Position numbers and translations under genes: made by a program
Notes under the pieces: model-generated
Database searches by the model: none
What the model was told of the DNA's origin: nothing
Seen by the model: the letters and a program-made list of their open reading frames with translations, nothing else
From: Sporolactobacillus kofuensis
Lineage (GTDB): Bacteria; Bacillota; Bacilli; Bacillales; Sporolactobacillaceae
NCBI RefSeq assembly: GCF_042660205.1
Contig: NZ_JBHSTQ010000011.1
Location: 1 to 64,000 of the forward strand
Direction: 5' to 3'
DNA length: 64,000 nucleotides
Shown: positions 24,267-33,304 of the stretch, piece after piece
Position numbering within the stretch: the first letter of the stretch is position 1
How the letters are laid out: each line of letters begins with the position of its first letter

Positions 24267-25550
24267 TTATTTAATGTTGTAGAACGAAGCGTCGCCAAGG
24301 TATTCAGCTGAATTAGCGAGATCGTCTTCGATTCTGATCAACTGGTTGTACTTCGCAATACGGTCAGTTCTTGCAAGAGAACCAGTCTTGATTTCACCGG
24401 CATTCGTTGCAACAACGATGTCAGCGATTGATGTATCTTCTGTTTCACCTGAGCGGTGAGAAACAACTGCAGTGTAACCTGCTTTTTGTGCCATTTGGAT
24501 CGCGTTCAATGTTTCTGTCAAAGTACCGATTTGGTTAACTTTGATAAGAATTGAGTTGGCAACGCCAAGGTCAATACCTTTCTTCAGGTAATCTGTGTTC
24601 GTTACAAACAGGTCGTCACCAACCAATTGAACTTTGTCACCGATTGCCTTAGTAAGTTTTTGCCAGCCTTCCCAATCATTTTCATCAAGGCCGTCTTCGA
24701 TCGAAATGATCGGGTACTTTTCAACGAGTTTCGTGTAGTATTCAATCATTTCGTCTGTAGTTCTTACGACGCCTTCACCTTTGAAATTGTACTTGCCGTC
24801 TTCAAACAATTCAGAGGAAGCAGGGTCAATAGCCAGTTTAACGTCTTCACCTGGTTTGTAACCTGCTTTTTCAATTGCTTCAAGAATCGTATCAAGCACT
24901 TCTTCGTTGTTCTTCAGGTTAGGTGCAAAACCGCCTTCGTCGCCGACAGCTGTCAGGTGACCTTTAGCAGAAAGAACGGATTTCAGTGCGTGGTATACTT
25001 CTGCACCAATACGTACTGCTTCGCTGATTGAATCAGCGCCTACAGGCATGATCATGAATTCCTGGAAGTCAACACTGTTGTCTGCGTGTTTCCCACCATT
25101 AAGGATGTTCATCATTGGTGTAGGGAGAACTTTTGCGTTCACACCACCGAGGTAACGGTACAGCGGAACACCAAGTTCGTCTGCAGCAGCATTAGCAGCA
25201 GCAAGGGATACACCAAGAATTGCATTGGCACCCAATTTACCTTTGTTTTCTGTTCCGTCAAGATCGATCATTGCTTGGTCAAGAGCTACTTGGTCTTGAA
25301 CTTCCATGCCGATTACTTCAGGAGCGATAAGTTCATTAACATTCTTTACAGCTTTCAGAACACCTTTGCCACCGTAACGGCTCTTGTCACCGTCACGTAA
25401 TTCAACAGCTTCGTGTTCACCAGTAGAAGCACCACTTGGAACAAGTGCGCGGCCTTTGCCGCCGTCTTCTGTGTATACTTCAACTTCAACAGTTGGGTTA
25501 CCGCGAGAGTCGAGCACTTCGCGTCCGTAAACTTCAACGATTTGAGACAT
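24267..25550 (-). CDS. eno: enolase
   Basis: A 427-residue enolase converting 2-phosphoglycerate to phosphoenolpyruvate. The N-terminal substrate loop GASTGEHEAVELRDGD, the Mg ligands in IEDGLDENDW and GDDLFVTN, and the catalytic Lys region ILIKVNQIGTLTET are all present, as is SHRSGETEDT. GGAGAG precedes the ATG. Last gene of the gap operon, 119 bases after tpiA; the mutase gene gpmI that usually stands between them is absent. Confidence 0.97.
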   Translation of the reverse strand: MSQIVEVYGREVLDSRGNPTVEVEVYTEDGGKGRALVPSGASTGEHEAVELRDGDKSRYGGKGVLKAVKNVNELIAPEVIGMEVQDQVALDQAMIDLDGTENKGKLGANAILGVSLAAANAAADELGVPLYRYLGGVNAKVLPTPMMNILNGGKHADNSVDFQEFMIMPVGADSISEAVRIGAEVYHALKSVLSAKGHLTAVGDEGGFAPNLKNNEEVLDTILEAIEKAGYKPGEDVKLAIDPASSELFEDGKYNFKGEGVVRTTDEMIEYYTKLVEKYPIISIEDGLDENDWEGWQKLTKAIGDKVQLVGDDLFVTNTDYLKKGIDLGVANSILIKVNQIGTLTETLNAIQMAQKAGYTAVVSHRSGETEDTSIADIVVATNAGEIKTGSLARTDRIAKYNQLIRIEDDLANSAEYLGDASFYNIK

Positions 25551-25669
25551 ACGTTATCTCTCCTTATGATCATATAGAATTATTAAGTACAATGGAATCT
25601 GCCCATTATGTCCGGACGATAAAGGACGGATTCCTTGCATAAAGTTCATCTTTAATGTGCGTTGCAAAA

Positions 25670-26431
25670 TCAACCTTTAACCGCTTCGAGCAGTGCAAGG
25701 AATGATTCTGGATCCAGGCTGGCACCGCCGACAAGTGCACCGTCGATGTCAGATTGAGCGAGCAAGTCGCCAATCGTTGCTGGTTTTACGCTGCCGCCGT
25801 ATTGAATACGTACTTTTGCAGCTGTTGCTTCATCATAAAGACCTGAGATTGTTTCACGAATGTACGCGCACACTTCATTTGCATCTTCAGAAGAAGCAGA
25901 TTTACCTGTGCCAATGGCCCAGATTGGTTCATAAGCAACGACAACATCAACAGCTTGATCACTTGGAACACCTGCAAATGCTTTTGTTACTTGATTCTTG
26001 ACAACAGTTTGCCACTTTCCACCTTCACGTTCGTCAAGCGTTTCGCCAACGCAGACAATCGGAATCAGGTGATGTGCAAATGAAGCAAGCACCTTTTTGT
26101 TCACTGTTTCATCCGTTTCTGCAAACATTGCTCTTCTTTCAGAATGGCCAATGATTACATAGTGAACGCCAAGATCTTCAAGCATAACCGGGCTGACTTC
26201 TCCCGTAAATGCACCGGAGTTTTCAAAATGAACGTTTTCAGCGCTGATCTTCAGATCTGAACCCTTGCTATCTGCAACGATACGATCAAGGGCGAGAAAA
26301 GGAGCGGCAACAACCGAATCAACGAGGTCTGCGGAAGGAACTTTGTCCTTAACAGCTTCAACGAATTCGTGTGCTTCCTTAACTGTTTTGTTCATTTTCC
26401 AGTTTCCGGCAATAATCGGTTTACGTGACAT
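25670..26431 (-). CDS. tpiA: triose-phosphate isomerase
   Basis: A 253-residue TIM-barrel enzyme interconverting dihydroxyacetone phosphate and glyceraldehyde 3-phosphate. Active-site Lys in GNWKMN, electrophile His in IIGHSERR, base Glu and the mobile loop in AYEPIWAIGTGK, and phosphate-binding YGGSV and GGAS are all visible. It follows pgk by about 50 bases in the operon. Confidence 0.97.
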   Translation of the reverse strand: MSRKPIIAGNWKMNKTVKEAHEFVEAVKDKVPSADLVDSVVAAPFLALDRIVADSKGSDLKISAENVHFENSGAFTGEVSPVMLEDLGVHYVIIGHSERRAMFAETDETVNKKVLASFAHHLIPIVCVGETLDEREGGKWQTVVKNQVTKAFAGVPSDQAVDVVVAYEPIWAIGTGKSASSEDANEVCAYIRETISGLYDEATAAKVRIQYGGSVKPATIGDLLAQSDIDGALVGGASLDPESFLALLEAVKG

Positions 26432-26482
26432 AAATGGACACCTACCCTTTCTTGCGGTTAATTCCTTATCATCTTGCTTAGA

Positions 26483-27670
26483 TTATTCAGCGTCATCAAG
26501 CGCAGCAACGCCTGGAAGAACTTTGCCTTCCATGAGTTCGAGGGACGCGCCACCGCCTGTTGAAATGTGACTCATTTTTTCTGCCAGGTGGAATTTCTCA
26601 ACAGCCGCTGCTGAATCACCACCGCCGATGATTGTCGTTGCATCGGTTGCTTCAGCAAGAGCTTCTGCTACAGCACCTGTACCTTTAGCAAATGCATCCA
26701 TTTCAAAAACGCCCATAGGACCGTTCCATACAACCAATTTAGATTTCTTGATTGCATCAGCAAACAGTTCTGCAGTTTTCGGACCGATATCAAGACCCAT
26801 CCAACCGTCAGGAATGCTGTCAACATCAACAACTTTCTTGTTTGCTGTTTCAGAGAAATCGTCTGCAATAACTGCATCAACAGGAGTCAGGAAGTTAACG
26901 CCTTTTTCCTTTGCTTTCTCCATAAATTCTTTTGCAAGGTCCAGCTTATCTGCGTCAAGCAGAGATTTACCGATACCGTAGCCTTGAGCCTTAATAAATG
27001 TGTAGGAAAGACCACCGCCGACAATCAGGTTATCAACCTTGTCCAGCAGGTTTTCGATTACGCCAATTTTATCGGTTACTTTTGCACCGCCAATAATTGC
27101 CGTAAACGGATGTTTCGGGTTATCCAGAGATTCTGCCATAACCGTCAATTCTTTTTCCATCAAGAAGCCTGCAACAGCCGGCAGATAATTGGCAATACCT
27201 TCTGTTGAAGCGTGAGCACGGTGAGCGGAACCAAACGCGTCGTTAACATAAACATCAGCAAGTGATGCAAATGCTTTAGCGAGTTCAGGATCATTTTTCT
27301 TTTCGCCTTTTTCAAAACGTACGTTTTCAAGAAGGAGAACGTCACCTGCATTCAGCTTTGCAACGGCTGCTTCAACTTCAGGTCCGACAACTTCGTCTGT
27401 TTTTGCAACAGGCTTGCCGAGCAGTTCACTCAGGCGCTTTGCAACAGGATCCATTTTGAATGAGTCCTTGTCTTCAGCCGTCGGGCGGCCAAGGTGAGAA
27501 GCAAGAATAATCTTAGCACCGTTTTCAATTAGGTAATTGATGGTTGGGAGCGCTGCACGAATACGTGTATCGTCCGTTACCGTTGTTCCACTAAGCGGAA
27601 CATTGAAGTCAACGCGGCAAAATACTTTTTTGCCTTTAACATCAATATCCTTAATGGTTTTCTTTGCCAT
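26483..27670 (-). CDS. pgk: phosphoglycerate kinase
   Basis: A 395-residue two-domain kinase making ATP and 3-phosphoglycerate from 1,3-bisphosphoglycerate. Signatures: RVDFNVP, SHLGRP, LLENVRF, the nucleotide-binding GGAKVTDKI, and the C-terminal IGGGDSAAA. ATG at 27670 chosen, with AGAGGGT upstream. An intrinsic terminator at 27756 lies between gap and pgk and should reduce downstream expression relative to gap. Confidence 0.97.
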   Translation of the reverse strand: MAKKTIKDIDVKGKKVFCRVDFNVPLSGTTVTDDTRIRAALPTINYLIENGAKIILASHLGRPTAEDKDSFKMDPVAKRLSELLGKPVAKTDEVVGPEVEAAVAKLNAGDVLLLENVRFEKGEKKNDPELAKAFASLADVYVNDAFGSAHRAHASTEGIANYLPAVAGFLMEKELTVMAESLDNPKHPFTAIIGGAKVTDKIGVIENLLDKVDNLIVGGGLSYTFIKAQGYGIGKSLLDADKLDLAKEFMEKAKEKGVNFLTPVDAVIADDFSETANKKVVDVDSIPDGWMGLDIGPKTAELFADAIKKSKLVVWNGPMGVFEMDAFAKGTGAVAEALAEATDATTIIGGGDSAAAVEKFHLAEKMSHISTGGGASLELMEGKVLPGVAALDDAE

Positions 27671-27755
27671 GCCTAGACCCTCTTTCCACGATATCTCATC
27701 AGCAACAAGCGTCAGGCTGCAGTCCCTAGCCATGCTGACAAGAACAGTATTCGTT

Positions 27756-27787
27756 AAAAAAGCGGAAACAACTAAGGTTTCCGCTAT
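27756..27787 (-). terminator. attenuating terminator between gap and pgk
   Basis: Minus-strand AGCGGAAAC/GTTTCCGCT stem followed by TTTTTT, in the gap-pgk spacer. It probably allows partial readthrough, giving excess gap mRNA, or acts with RNA processing. Confidence 0.8.
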
Positions 27788-27817
27788 TCAAATTCTATTC
27801 AAAAAGTTAGGCAATCC

Positions 27818-28825
27818 TTATTTTGCAAGTTTTGCGAAGTATTCAAGAGTACGAACAAGCTGTGAAGTATAAGACATTTCGTTGTCGTACCAAGCAACAG
27901 TCTCAACTAATTGTTTGCCGCCAACTTCGATGATCTTCGTCTGAGTTGCGTCAAACAGAGAGCCGTAAGTAATGCCGATGATATCAGAAGAAACGATCGG
28001 ATCTTCGTTGTAACCGAAAGATTCGTTAGAAGCTGCTTTCATTGCTTCGTTAACTTCTTCAACCGTAACGTTCTTGCTAAGCGTTGTGTACAAGAGTGTT
28101 GTTGAACCAGATTTAACTGGAACACGTTGTGCAGAACCGTCGAGTTTTCCTTTCAGGTCAGGAATAACAAGAGCGATTGCTTTAGCAGCACCAGTTGATG
28201 CAGGAGTGATGTTTTCAGCAGCTGCACGGGCACGACGAAGATCGCCGCCTCTGTGTGGGCCGTCAAGAGTCATCTGGTCGCCTGTGTAAGCGTGAACCGT
28301 AGTCATCAAGCCTTTTTCAATACCGAATTTATCGTTAAGTACTTTAGCCATAGGAGCCAAAGAGTTTGTTGTACATGAAGCACCGGAGATAACTGTTTCA
28401 GTACCATCAAGTGTATCGTTGTTCGTGTTGAACACGATTGTCTTCATATCACCCTTTGCAGGAGCGGAAATAACAACTTTCTTTGCGCCGCCTTTGAGGT
28501 GTGCTTCAGCCTTGTCTTTAGAAGTAAAGAAGCCTGTGCATTCGAGAACGATGTCAACGCCGAGTTCGCCCCATGGCAATTCAGCTGGGTCACGTTGTGA
28601 GAGAACCTTAACTTTTTTGCCGTTAACTACGAAGTAGCCTTCTTCAACTTTAACTTCGCCGTTGAAACGTCCTTGAGTTGTATCATATTTAAGCAGGTTT
28701 GCAAGCATTGCAGGATCTGTAAGGTCGTTAACCGCTACAACTTCCAATTCTGGAACATCCTGAATTCTTCTGAAAGCAAGACGACCGATACGTCCGAAAC
28801 CGTTAATACCAACTTTAACTGTCAT
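27818..28825 (-). CDS. gap: glyceraldehyde-3-phosphate dehydrogenase, type I
   Basis: A 335-residue NAD-dependent GAPDH. Rossmann motif GINGFGRIGR, catalytic Cys in SGASCTTNSLAP, partner His in TVHAYTGDQ. It oxidises glyceraldehyde 3-phosphate in glycolysis. Asp33 in the AVNDLTD segment favours NAD, as in catabolic GapA. AGGAGGTC lies upstream of the ATG. It starts 15 bases after cggR, which autoregulates the operon. Confidence 0.97.
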   Translation of the reverse strand: MTVKVGINGFGRIGRLAFRRIQDVPELEVVAVNDLTDPAMLANLLKYDTTQGRFNGEVKVEEGYFVVNGKKVKVLSQRDPAELPWGELGVDIVLECTGFFTSKDKAEAHLKGGAKKVVISAPAKGDMKTIVFNTNNDTLDGTETVISGASCTTNSLAPMAKVLNDKFGIEKGLMTTVHAYTGDQMTLDGPHRGGDLRRARAAAENITPASTGAAKAIALVIPDLKGKLDGSAQRVPVKSGSTTLLYTTLSKNVTVEEVNEAMKAASNESFGYNEDPIVSSDIIGITYGSLFDATQTKIIEVGGKQLVETVAWYDNEMSYTSQLVRTLEYFAKLAK

Positions 28826-28840
28826 AACAATAATGACCTC

Positions 28841-29875
28841 CTAAATGGTTTGGAAATTTTTTAAAATCTGTTGTGCTGCACCTTCATCCGTAATTAGTAC
28901 GGAATCCGGACCTTTCTTAAAATAAGCCTGAATTGCCTCAGCCTTAGACTTGCCCCCAGCTACGGCAATCACTGACCGTGCGCCAAAAAGATCCTCCCAT
29001 TGTAAGCCAATTGTTTGAACCTTATGGATCACACGACCTGTCTGATCAAAGAAATAGCCAAAAGCTTCGGCCACAGCATGCTCCGTGTCAACTCTTTTGA
29101 GAAAGTCTTCACCGGAATGGCGACGAATCGCCATTGTTTTCGCATCTCCAATACCGTGCACAATAATTGTGGCATGGTGAACATGCTGCATGACCCGATG
29201 AATACTGGGCTCTTCCATCAAGCTATGATAGGAATCATCACTGAGCTGATCGGGAACGTGGAGCAGATGATATCGTCCTTCAGCTTTTTCCGCCATTTTA
29301 GCGCAGATCGTGTTCGCTTGATTTTCGACCTTTTCGCCAAGTCCGCCTCTCGCCGACACAAACAGGAGATCCTGATGTGTCCTCCTGAGCGGATGCATCA
29401 TCTCTGCAGCAGCCGCAAGAGTCGATCCTCCGGTTACCGCAATGATATTATCAGCGCCCAGTGCACGTTCGATTTCCTTGACGCAGGCCAGCCCCATCTC
29501 ATTCTTGACCGTTGCGTACTGATCACTGTCACCAGAGACAATGACAACTTTGGAAACGCCGAGAACTTCTTCCAATTGCTTTTCCATGTTCTTCAATCCG
29601 GAAATATTCTTCATCACAGTACCCAGAGCCACAACAATAGCTTCTCCGTTTTCCGTCAGATACATGCCGCTTGACGCCATTTGGATAAGCCCTTGCTGGC
29701 TGAGAAATGTAACTTCGCCGCGCAAAACACGCTCAGTCATGCCCAGATGGGATGACAGGCTTCGTCTGCCAATCGGTTGCAGAAAATGTAAGGATTGAAG
29801 AATACGGTAGCGACTGGACATTATGTCTAAGACATCCGGGATCAGCTTTTTCTGAAGATCAAGCAAATGTTCCAC
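28841..29875 (-). CDS. cggR: central glycolytic genes repressor CggR
   Basis: A 344-residue SorC/DeoR-family repressor: a winged helix near 25-80 (RRSLSSHLGMTERVLRGEV) and a sugar-phosphate-binding domain containing GGSTLAAAAEMM and VAGGKSKAEAI. CggR represses cggR-gap-pgk-tpiA-eno and is released by fructose-1,6-bisphosphate. A direct-repeat operator of the known CggR type lies 28 bases upstream. First gene of the glycolytic operon. Confidence 0.95.
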   Translation of the reverse strand: MEHLLDLQKKLIPDVLDIMSSRYRILQSLHFLQPIGRRSLSSHLGMTERVLRGEVTFLSQQGLIQMASSGMYLTENGEAIVVALGTVMKNISGLKNMEKQLEEVLGVSKVVIVSGDSDQYATVKNEMGLACVKEIERALGADNIIAVTGGSTLAAAAEMMHPLRRTHQDLLFVSARGGLGEKVENQANTICAKMAEKAEGRYHLLHVPDQLSDDSYHSLMEEPSIHRVMQHVHHATIIVHGIGDAKTMAIRRHSGEDFLKRVDTEHAVAEAFGYFFDQTGRVIHKVQTIGLQWEDLFGARSVIAVAGGKSKAEAIQAYFKKGPDSVLITDEGAAQQILKNFQTI

Positions 29876-29902
29876 AGCGTCCCCCTCGATCGACCTAAAT
29901 AG

Positions 29903-29938
29903 GTCTCAAAATGTCCCACACAGTCATTTTATGTCCCA
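29903..29938 (-). promoter_or_regulatory. CggR operator
   Basis: On the minus strand GGGAC-N6-TGAC is followed five bases on by GGGAC-N6-AGAC, matching the B. subtilis operator pattern of two GGGAC-N6-TGTC halves. It lies between the promoter and cggR. Confidence 0.85.
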
Positions 29939-29953
29939 TCTGCTCCATGTATT

Positions 29954-29982
29954 ATGATAGCAACTTTCATCAGCGTTTACAA
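29954..29982 (-). promoter_or_regulatory. cggR operon promoter
   Basis: Minus-strand TTGTAA (29982-29977), 17-base spacer, TATCAT (29959-29954). The CggR operator starts about 16 bases downstream, so a roadblock mechanism is plausible. Confidence 0.55.
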
Positions 29983-30258
29983 GCATAAACATGTAAATGT
30001 TTGTTAAGGATCTATTACTGACGCAAAATTGTCACATTCTTAATAGATGTTGATACAATGCGGTTTTATCGAGTGTAAACTATCTGCAAATTTAGAAAAC
30101 TGTTACTTTTCCATGCATCGCTTGCCACATTTCCAATACTCCTCCTGTATTTTTTTGTTCAAGAGAAGTATACCCATATTCGACAAAACAAAACAAAAGA
30201 AAGCGTTGTAAACTTTACCAAGCTTCCTTTGTTTGGGACCTATTGCGTCCCTTACGGA
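29983..30258. other. cggR-rpoN intergenic region
   Basis: AT-rich and non-coding. AAACAAAGGAAGC and GCTTTCTTTTGTTT (minus strand, about 30192-30236), followed by TGTTTTG, form a weak rpoN terminator. Nothing else is evident. Confidence 0.4.
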
Positions 30259-31566
30259 TTAAATTTGTGCTATTCTTCGATCAATTGTTGAACCAATCCC
30301 ACATGCCTGACGATATTTCGTCACTGCACGTCTTGAACACCGAATTCCTGACTGTTCCAATAGTTTGGAAAGTGATTGATCGGACAGTGGTTTCTTTCGG
30401 TCTTCTTTTGCAACAAGCCGTTTAATTTCAAATTGAATTTGGAATGCCGACAGAGCGTTCTGTCTCGGCTGAACCGGTCGCACAAAAAAGTCTTTCATTT
30501 GAGATAATCCATAACTGGTTTGAATGTACTTTCCCGCAGCCGTTCGACTAATCGTTGACTCATGAACAGAGAGAAGCTTCGCAGCTTGCTTCATTGTGAA
30601 CGGACGTAATGTTTCACGACTCCCTGATCGAAAATATGCTTCTTGTTCATGCATTAATAATTCGGCCAATTTCATCAACGTCTGTTTTCGTCTTGAAACA
30701 CCGGATACCAACCACTCCGCTTCCTCGTATTTCTCACGCAGATAACGTTTCGTTTCAGCATCCGCAGTCAACATATAAGTGTTGTAGTCTTCACTATTTA
30801 CCGAAATGGTGGGAAGATATTGATCTTCAAGTTGGCAGACAAGGTGGTTTTCCTTCTTTGTAATCATCACATCCGGAATAATATAGTGAACAGGTTCGTC
30901 CTGTATATCAGCAATAGGATAGGGATTCAATTTTCGAATGCATTCAATAGCGTCCCGAACTACATCTTCTTCAATACCAAGAATCGATGCAAGTTCTCCA
31001 AAATCTCCGCTCATCAAGCAATCGCGATAATCATTTAATATAGTTTCTGCAAGCATGCACCGTGGCTCAGCTCTCTGCAATTGCAGGCAAAGACATTCGG
31101 TGAGCGAGCGGGCACCAACCCCGGCAGGTTCTAGGGATTGAACCACTTTTAGTGCTTCAAGAGGAGCTACTTTTTCATAACCGAAGTGTTCAAAAATGTC
31201 ACTTGGTTCCTCATCGAGAAATCCACGCTCATTTAATGAATCAATCAGCAAATCAGCCGCCTTAATTATATCTCGATCAAGATTTAACTGATGTAAATCA
31301 TGATGAAGTAATTCACGAAAATCAACTGAGGCTGTAGCTGTTTCTTCAATCACATCCGATGTACTCTTCGTTTCATTACCCACCGACGTGTAATAAGCAT
31401 TTGAATCCTTACCGCTTTCAACATGCAATAAGGGGTTCTCCAACGCTTTTTCATGAAGATATGTTGATAATTCTTCGTTGTTACATTGAAGAACAGCCAC
31501 AGATTGATATAATGCAGGTGCCATTTTCAATTTCAATGATTGTCTTTGTACAAGAGACAGGCCCAT
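30259..31566 (-). CDS. rpoN: RNA polymerase sigma-54 factor
   Basis: A 435-residue sigma-54 (SigL). Region I (SLKLKMAPALYQSVAVLQ) contacts activators; the core-binding domain is in the middle; near the C-terminus lie the -12 binding helix-turn-helix and an RpoN box reading SRRAVTKYRQ instead of ARRTVAKYRE. It directs activator-dependent promoters (in B. subtilis, levanase, arginine and acetoin genes). It stands alone upstream of the cggR operon. Confidence 0.93.
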   Translation of the reverse strand: MGLSLVQRQSLKLKMAPALYQSVAVLQCNNEELSTYLHEKALENPLLHVESGKDSNAYYTSVGNETKSTSDVIEETATASVDFRELLHHDLHQLNLDRDIIKAADLLIDSLNERGFLDEEPSDIFEHFGYEKVAPLEALKVVQSLEPAGVGARSLTECLCLQLQRAEPRCMLAETILNDYRDCLMSGDFGELASILGIEEDVVRDAIECIRKLNPYPIADIQDEPVHYIIPDVMITKKENHLVCQLEDQYLPTISVNSEDYNTYMLTADAETKRYLREKYEEAEWLVSGVSRRKQTLMKLAELLMHEQEAYFRSGSRETLRPFTMKQAAKLLSVHESTISRTAAGKYIQTSYGLSQMKDFFVRPVQPRQNALSAFQIQFEIKRLVAKEDRKKPLSDQSLSKLLEQSGIRCSRRAVTKYRQACGIGSTIDRRIAQI

Positions 31567-31737
31567 TTCGCTACACCTCCTTACAATTAATAGTATAACA
31601 ATGAATGGATAAAATGACTACGCTTTCATTATCGATTTATGGTGAATTATGTAACTTGAACAAGATTAAAAGATGTTCGTTATTCTATTTAAGGGGCGTG
31701 CATCCATTTTTTTCTAAGCCTCAAAAGGGATCATGTA

Positions 31738-31895
31738 GAAAAAGTAGCTGTCCCAATTGGAGGAGCCAACCGATGCTGCGCACTGCTTTCTCACGTTCCG
31801 CGGGCGATCCGGTTCATGAACCTGAGCGGCCTCCACTGGCTCGCTAGTTCAGAGCACATCCCGCTACAGTCTCGCACCTGCGCGCATAGTCCTAG
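31738..31895. repeat. GC-rich dispersed repeat, copy B
   Basis: Includes CCTGAGCGGCCTCCACTGGC, GCTCGCT and CCCGCTACAGTCTCGCACCT (31860-31879). It matches the core of copies A, C and D and lies just beyond the corA terminator. Its layout resembles the GC-rich intergenic repeats common in Bacillaceae. Confidence 0.6.
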
Positions 31896-31908
31896 TACAG
31901 ACCATATG

Positions 31909-31949
31909 AAAAGGTGCCTCACAGTCAACAGACTTAGAGACACCCTCTT
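31909..31949 (-). terminator. corA terminator
   Basis: AGGGTGTCTC/GAGGCACCTTTT stem with an inner AGTC/GACT stem. Most of the whole unit, loop included, is repeated at 57980-58020 after prfB. Confidence 0.8.
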
Positions 31950-31969
31950 CTCTTGCTTATTTATTTAGG

Positions 31970-32911
31970 TTAAAAATATTTCTTCTTCCAGAAGAACAAT
32001 GCAGTGATTCCGGCGAGCCCTAATGCGATACTAATCGGTATCCAAAATGCATGCGGCGCGTATTCCCACGGAATTGCATCAACATTCATGCCCCAGAAAC
32101 TTGCGACCATCGTTGGGATCGAGAGTACAATCGTTACGGTCGTTAAAAATTTCATGACCACATTCACATTGTTTGAAATTACGGAAGCATACGCATCCAT
32201 CATACCGCTTAAGATATTGCTGTGCACTTCCGACATTTCAATTGCCTGCTTAATCTCGATAATCACATCCTCGAGCAGATCTTGATCATCTTCATACATC
32301 CGAAGAAAACGTTGTTTCGTCATTTTCTCCATCACAATATTATTTGATTTAAGTGATGTCGTGAAGTATACAAGTGTTTTTTCCAAACTAAGCAGGTTGA
32401 ACAACTCTTTATTTCGCATTGATTCATGCAATTCCCGTTCAATTAGCGAAGTTCTGCGGTCAATCGTTTTCAAGTATTTTAAATAATAACGGGCAATCAC
32501 ATAGAGAATCTGCAAAGTAAACCGTGTTTTTTTATAAGTAAAAAAGTTCCGGATGCGATTGTTAATAAAATCATCAATAATTGGATTACTTTGCAGACAA
32601 ACCGTGACAAAATAGAACGGCGTAACAATAATACCAAGCGGGATTGTATCATAAGGTGCAGAGTCGGACTCATCCTGAACGAGTACTGGAAAATCAACGA
32701 TAATTAGTACAGAATCGTCTTCTTTTTCAATACGTGAACGTTCATCATCATCCAAAGAATCACGGATGAAATCCGATGGGATGCCTGTTCCTTCAACCAC
32801 TTTCTGCACTTCGAATTCCGAAGGGCGGGTCAAATTAATCCAACAGCCCTTAGCTAGTTCATCTTTTTTTACTAATCTGTCTTGTTCATCTGTTAAATAA
32901 ATATCAATCAT
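31970..32911 (-). CDS. corA: CorA-family magnesium/cobalt transporter
   Basis: A 313-residue CorA-type channel: a long cytosolic helical domain and two C-terminal membrane helices (about 255-275 and 288-308), with the GMN selectivity signature in SFWGMNV. The short basic tail FFWKKKYF is typical. It takes up Mg2+ as a pentamer. Very strong AGGAGGTG ahead of the ATG. Single gene with its own terminator. Confidence 0.92.
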   Translation of the reverse strand: MIDIYLTDEQDRLVKKDELAKGCWINLTRPSEFEVQKVVEGTGIPSDFIRDSLDDDERSRIEKEDDSVLIIVDFPVLVQDESDSAPYDTIPLGIIVTPFYFVTVCLQSNPIIDDFINNRIRNFFTYKKTRFTLQILYVIARYYLKYLKTIDRRTSLIERELHESMRNKELFNLLSLEKTLVYFTTSLKSNNIVMEKMTKQRFLRMYEDDQDLLEDVIIEIKQAIEMSEVHSNILSGMMDAYASVISNNVNVVMKFLTTVTIVLSIPTMVASFWGMNVDAIPWEYAPHAFWIPISIALGLAGITALFFWKKKYF

Positions 32912-32992
32912 AGTGCACCTCCTCTTAAATTCAGAGGAAGCCTACACAGAAATCTGCCTGCTGAAAACTCCGTGACTTGTTCAGGAGGTCTG

Positions 32993-33184
32993 ATGCCATA
33001 TAAACTTCCCCATACCAATGACTGGGACCAGGGTTTTGACTCGAACTGTCAGAACTCATTGAACGATCACTTCCTTCAGCGGGTGATTAATTTGGCACGA
33101 GACACTCACATGTACGTGTCGATTGCCGCCACGTTCTATAATACATGGTGCGCAGGGATAACACAAATGAATCATCGCCAATAA
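32993..33184 (+). CDS. small hypothetical protein, 63 aa
   Basis: A 63-residue frame starting MPYKLPHTNDWDQGF, with AGGAGGT only four bases before the ATG; a GTG at 32972 is an alternative start. It is transcribed away from corA. Composition is protein-like (two Cys, aromatic residues) but I recognise no family. It may be a real small gene or chance in a 390-base spacer. Confidence 0.35.
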   Translation: MPYKLPHTNDWDQGFDSNCQNSLNDHFLQRVINLARDTHMYVSIAATFYNTWCAGITQMNHRQ

Positions 33185-33304
33185 CCAATGAAAGGGATTA
33201 CCTGCAAACCACGCATTTTCGGAGTTGAAAGTTGCTTATAGAAAAAGAGCCCTCGCTTGAAAACGATAGACTCTAAGAAAAGCATGAATGACTTGCAGAA
33301 ATGC

